DNA of 64,000 bases from Streptomyces durmitorensis (GTDB lineage: Bacteria > Actinomycetota > Actinomycetes > Streptomycetales > Streptomycetaceae). A model generated the notes under the pieces. The model was not told where the DNA came from, ran no database searches, and worked only from the letters and a program-made list of their open reading frames with translations. A program made the position numbers and the translations under genes. Location: assembly GCF_023498005.1 (NCBI RefSeq), contig NZ_CP097289.1:7998001-8062000 (forward strand), given 5' to 3'. Below are positions 62,476 through 64,000 of the stretch, piece by piece; the stretch's first letter is position 1, and each line of letters begins with the position of its first letter.

Positions 62476-62635
62476 GAGCCGATGGGCGCGCGGGTGTCCC
62501 CGAGGATGTGCCCGAAGCAATGGCAAAGCGCCTCCCTGCGTGGCAGGGACACCCGGCCGAGAACACGCGTCAACCTGGGGTCTCGCTGCTTCGATCGTAG
62601 GCCTGGGCGGCGGGCGCCTGCATCTTCTGCCGGCT

Positions 62636-64000
62636 TCAGTCCGGCGCGGGCACCGCGGCCCCGACCGGCGGAGGCGTACCGACGGTGCGGCCGAAGTAGT
62701 CGACGGATCCGGGGTCGATGCCGAACAGCTTGCGCAGGTCGAGGCCCTTGTCCGCGAGGGCGGCGCAGTCCGGTGCGAGGCGGGGTGCGTCGCCGGGGGA
62801 TTCGACGGCGGGCAGCTCGCCACCGGCGAAGCAGGGGTCGACGGTCAGGCCGGACGGCTTCCCGTCGACGCGTTCCTGGCCGGTCGCCTTCCGCCATGTG
62901 TCGAGGCCGGTGTAGGCGTGGTCGCCCCACTGCACGACCCACTGTCCCTGCGGCGCACGGTAGTTGTTGCCCTGCACCAGGACATTCTTGGCCGTGAGTC
63001 CCCGGTCCACCAGGGCCAGCGGGGAGCCGTCGGTGACGAAGGTGTTGTTGCGCACGGTGACGCCCGTCTGGCCGTCCATCAGGCGCAGGGCGGGACCGCT
63101 CTTTCCGTTCTCCAGAGCCGTCATGACCACGGTGTTCTGGTAGATCCGCAGGTTGCGCACGTCGTGGCCGTAGACGGCGAGCCCGCCGAAGCGCGGCAGC
63201 TTGCGGCCGTCGTCGGACGTGATGTTGTAGCGGATCGTGTTGTCGGTGTGCGCGCCGTTCGCCTTGCGGGTGTAGGCGTAGAAGCCGGGGCCGTCGTTGT
63301 GGAACGCCAGGTTGTACTGGATCGTCGAGTCCGAGACGTTCTCGTCGAATCCGAACCCGGCACCGTCGACGTCGGAGCCCGTGTGGTTGCGGTAGGCGGT
63401 GTTGTGCTCCAGGAGCACGTCCGTGGCGTCGTAGGCCCAGATGCCCACCGGACCCGATGGTGCCTCGGTGGCCGAGGTCGATCCGTTGTCGTGGGCGCTG
63501 GAGTCGCGCACCGTGGCGTGGCGCACGGCGCCGAGGATGATGCCGTCGCCGGTGTGGCGCTCGACCGCCTCGGGATCACCGGTGTTGCGGTACGCGTCGA
63601 CGTCCGAGATGTCGAAGTCCTCGTGCGCGTAGGAGGGTTGGCCGGGGTCGAACTGCGGGCCGTACGTCAGGAGGCCGGCGTCCTTGTTGCCGTGCAGTTG
63701 CGCCTGGCGGATCGTCACATTCTTGAATCCGTTGCCCTTCTCGGTGCCGCCGACCGCGATGCCCACCTGGAATCCGGAGACGGTGACGCCGGAGACGGAG
63801 ACACGGTCCAGCTTTCCGCCGCCCGGACGGTCGGCGTAGAGATTGATGCCGCCGTCGCGGGCGTAGGCGGCGCGGTCCCCCTTGACGGTGAGATCGCGGA
63901 TCTCCACGCCCGCCGTGTTGTGCACGGAGATGCCGGGAGAGCCCTCGGCCTCGACCGTCGCCCGCCCCTCGCCGTACGACCCGACCACCACCGGCCGGTC
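62636..64000 (-). CDS. Right-handed parallel beta-helix repeat protein (partial)
   Basis: At least 454 residues of a pectate-lyase-like beta-helix; the 5' end runs off the window (the frame is open past 64000). Repeated short beta rungs are seen (GISVHNTAGVEIRDLTVKG, GIAVGGTEKGNGFKNVTIRQAQLHGNKDAGLLTYG, VGIWAYDATDVLLEHNTAYRNHTGSDVDGAGFGFDENVSDSTIQYNLAFHNDGPGF, VRNNTFVT). Asn/Asp-rich turns match NosD/PbH1-type carbohydrate-binding or polysaccharide lyase proteins. Probably secreted; the signal peptide would be outside the window. No catalytic assignment is possible. Confidence 0.88.
   Translation of the reverse strand, partial: DRPVVVGSYGEGRATVEAEGSPGISVHNTAGVEIRDLTVKGDRAAYARDGGINLYADRPGGGKLDRVSVSGVTVSGFQVGIAVGGTEKGNGFKNVTIRQAQLHGNKDAGLLTYGPQFDPGQPSYAHEDFDISDVDAYRNTGDPEAVERHTGDGIILGAVRHATVRDSSAHDNGSTSATEAPSGPVGIWAYDATDVLLEHNTAYRNHTGSDVDGAGFGFDENVSDSTIQYNLAFHNDGPGFYAYTRKANGAHTDNTIRYNITSDDGRKLPRFGGLAVYGHDVRNLRIYQNTVVMTALENGKSGPALRLMDGQTGVTVRNNTFVTDGSPLALVDRGLTAKNVLVQGNNYRAPQGQWVVQWGDHAYTGLDTWRKATGQERVDGKPSGLTVDPCFAGGELPAVESPGDAPRLAPDCAALADKGLDLRKLFGIDPGSVDYFGRTVGTPPPVGAAVPAPD

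Noticed and set aside
62476..62823. Upstream extension of the GGDEF-EAL frame to 62823 (116 more residues)
   Set aside because: It is Pro/Ser/Arg-rich, lies over the promoter and over the 3' end of the beta-helix gene, and has no ribosome site. The first membrane helix begins right after ATG 62475; TTG 62526 is the only plausible earlier start.

Overview
The window is high-GC actinobacterial DNA with the coding style of Streptomyces: strong third-position GC bias, many GTG/TTG starts, many one-component regulators, PLP enzymes and N-acetyltransferases. I see no insertion sequences, CRISPR arrays, rRNA or tRNA genes. Both edges cut through genes (sbcC on the left, a parallel beta-helix protein on the right). 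It reads as chromosomal metabolic and regulatory territory rather than an obvious island.

Layout. 1-8.5 kb: the end of sbcC, two Lrp/AsnC regulators, a rhodanese, a DUF885 metallohydrolase-like protein, a cystathionine/methionine lyase-type PLP enzyme and an unusual TM-ACT-GNAT protein. 8.6-15.3 kb: Tat-exported PhoD phosphatase with a possible PHO box, a VOC protein, a MocR regulator divergent from an EamA transporter, an alpha/beta hydrolase and an ECF41-type sigma factor followed by a terminator. 15.3-21.3 kb: a GntR/UTRA regulator with a DasR-like operator on its promoter, a ROK regulator, and a LuxR-type two-component system divergent from an ABC exporter. 21.4-31.8 kb: a small hypothetical protein, a 3-hydroxyisobutyryl-CoA hydrolase-like enzyme coupled to an acetyltransferase, a lipoprotein lipase, the mutA-mutB-meaB methylmalonyl-CoA mutase operon, a small membrane protein and another acetyltransferase. 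31.9-36.3 kb: an orphan but intact kdpB next to a 36-bp perfect palindrome and an 11-bp-spaced repeat array, then a SAV_915-like protein and a lysA paralogue ending in a strong terminator. 36.4-42.2 kb: purB, a small conserved protein, a GDSL hydrolase, an FMN reductase, a MarR/YczE divergent pair and a 25-residue ORF that looks like ribosomal protein bL37. 42.2-51.9 kb: a hypothetical protein, a TetR/FAD-monooxygenase pair resembling rifamycin monooxygenases, and a TetR/single-chain acyl-CoA carboxylase/acyl-CoA ligase locus, then a HAD phosphatase and a third Lrp regulator. 52-55.4 kb: a PTS EIICB-MalY-like pair (compare malX-malY of E. coli) and a scar with pieces of a response regulator and an ABC permease. 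55.5-64 kb: a GH15 trehalase/glucoamylase-type enzyme, a SAM methyltransferase, and one uninterrupted reading frame that joins a membrane PAS-GGDEF-EAL protein to an alpha-oxoamine synthase.

The most unusual object is this last one. The cyclic-di-GMP turnover protein and the PLP acyl-transferase share a frame with no stop between them, and a methyltransferase follows 6 bases downstream. Either it is a true three-activity fusion or an in-frame arrangement with an internal start; both readings suggest a small-molecule product tied to c-di-GMP metabolism (inference). A second theme is regulatory: several divergent regulator/target pairs carry clear palindromic operators over their promoters, and about ten genes have a TANNNT -10 element 6-8 bases before the start codon, as expected for leaderless mRNAs.
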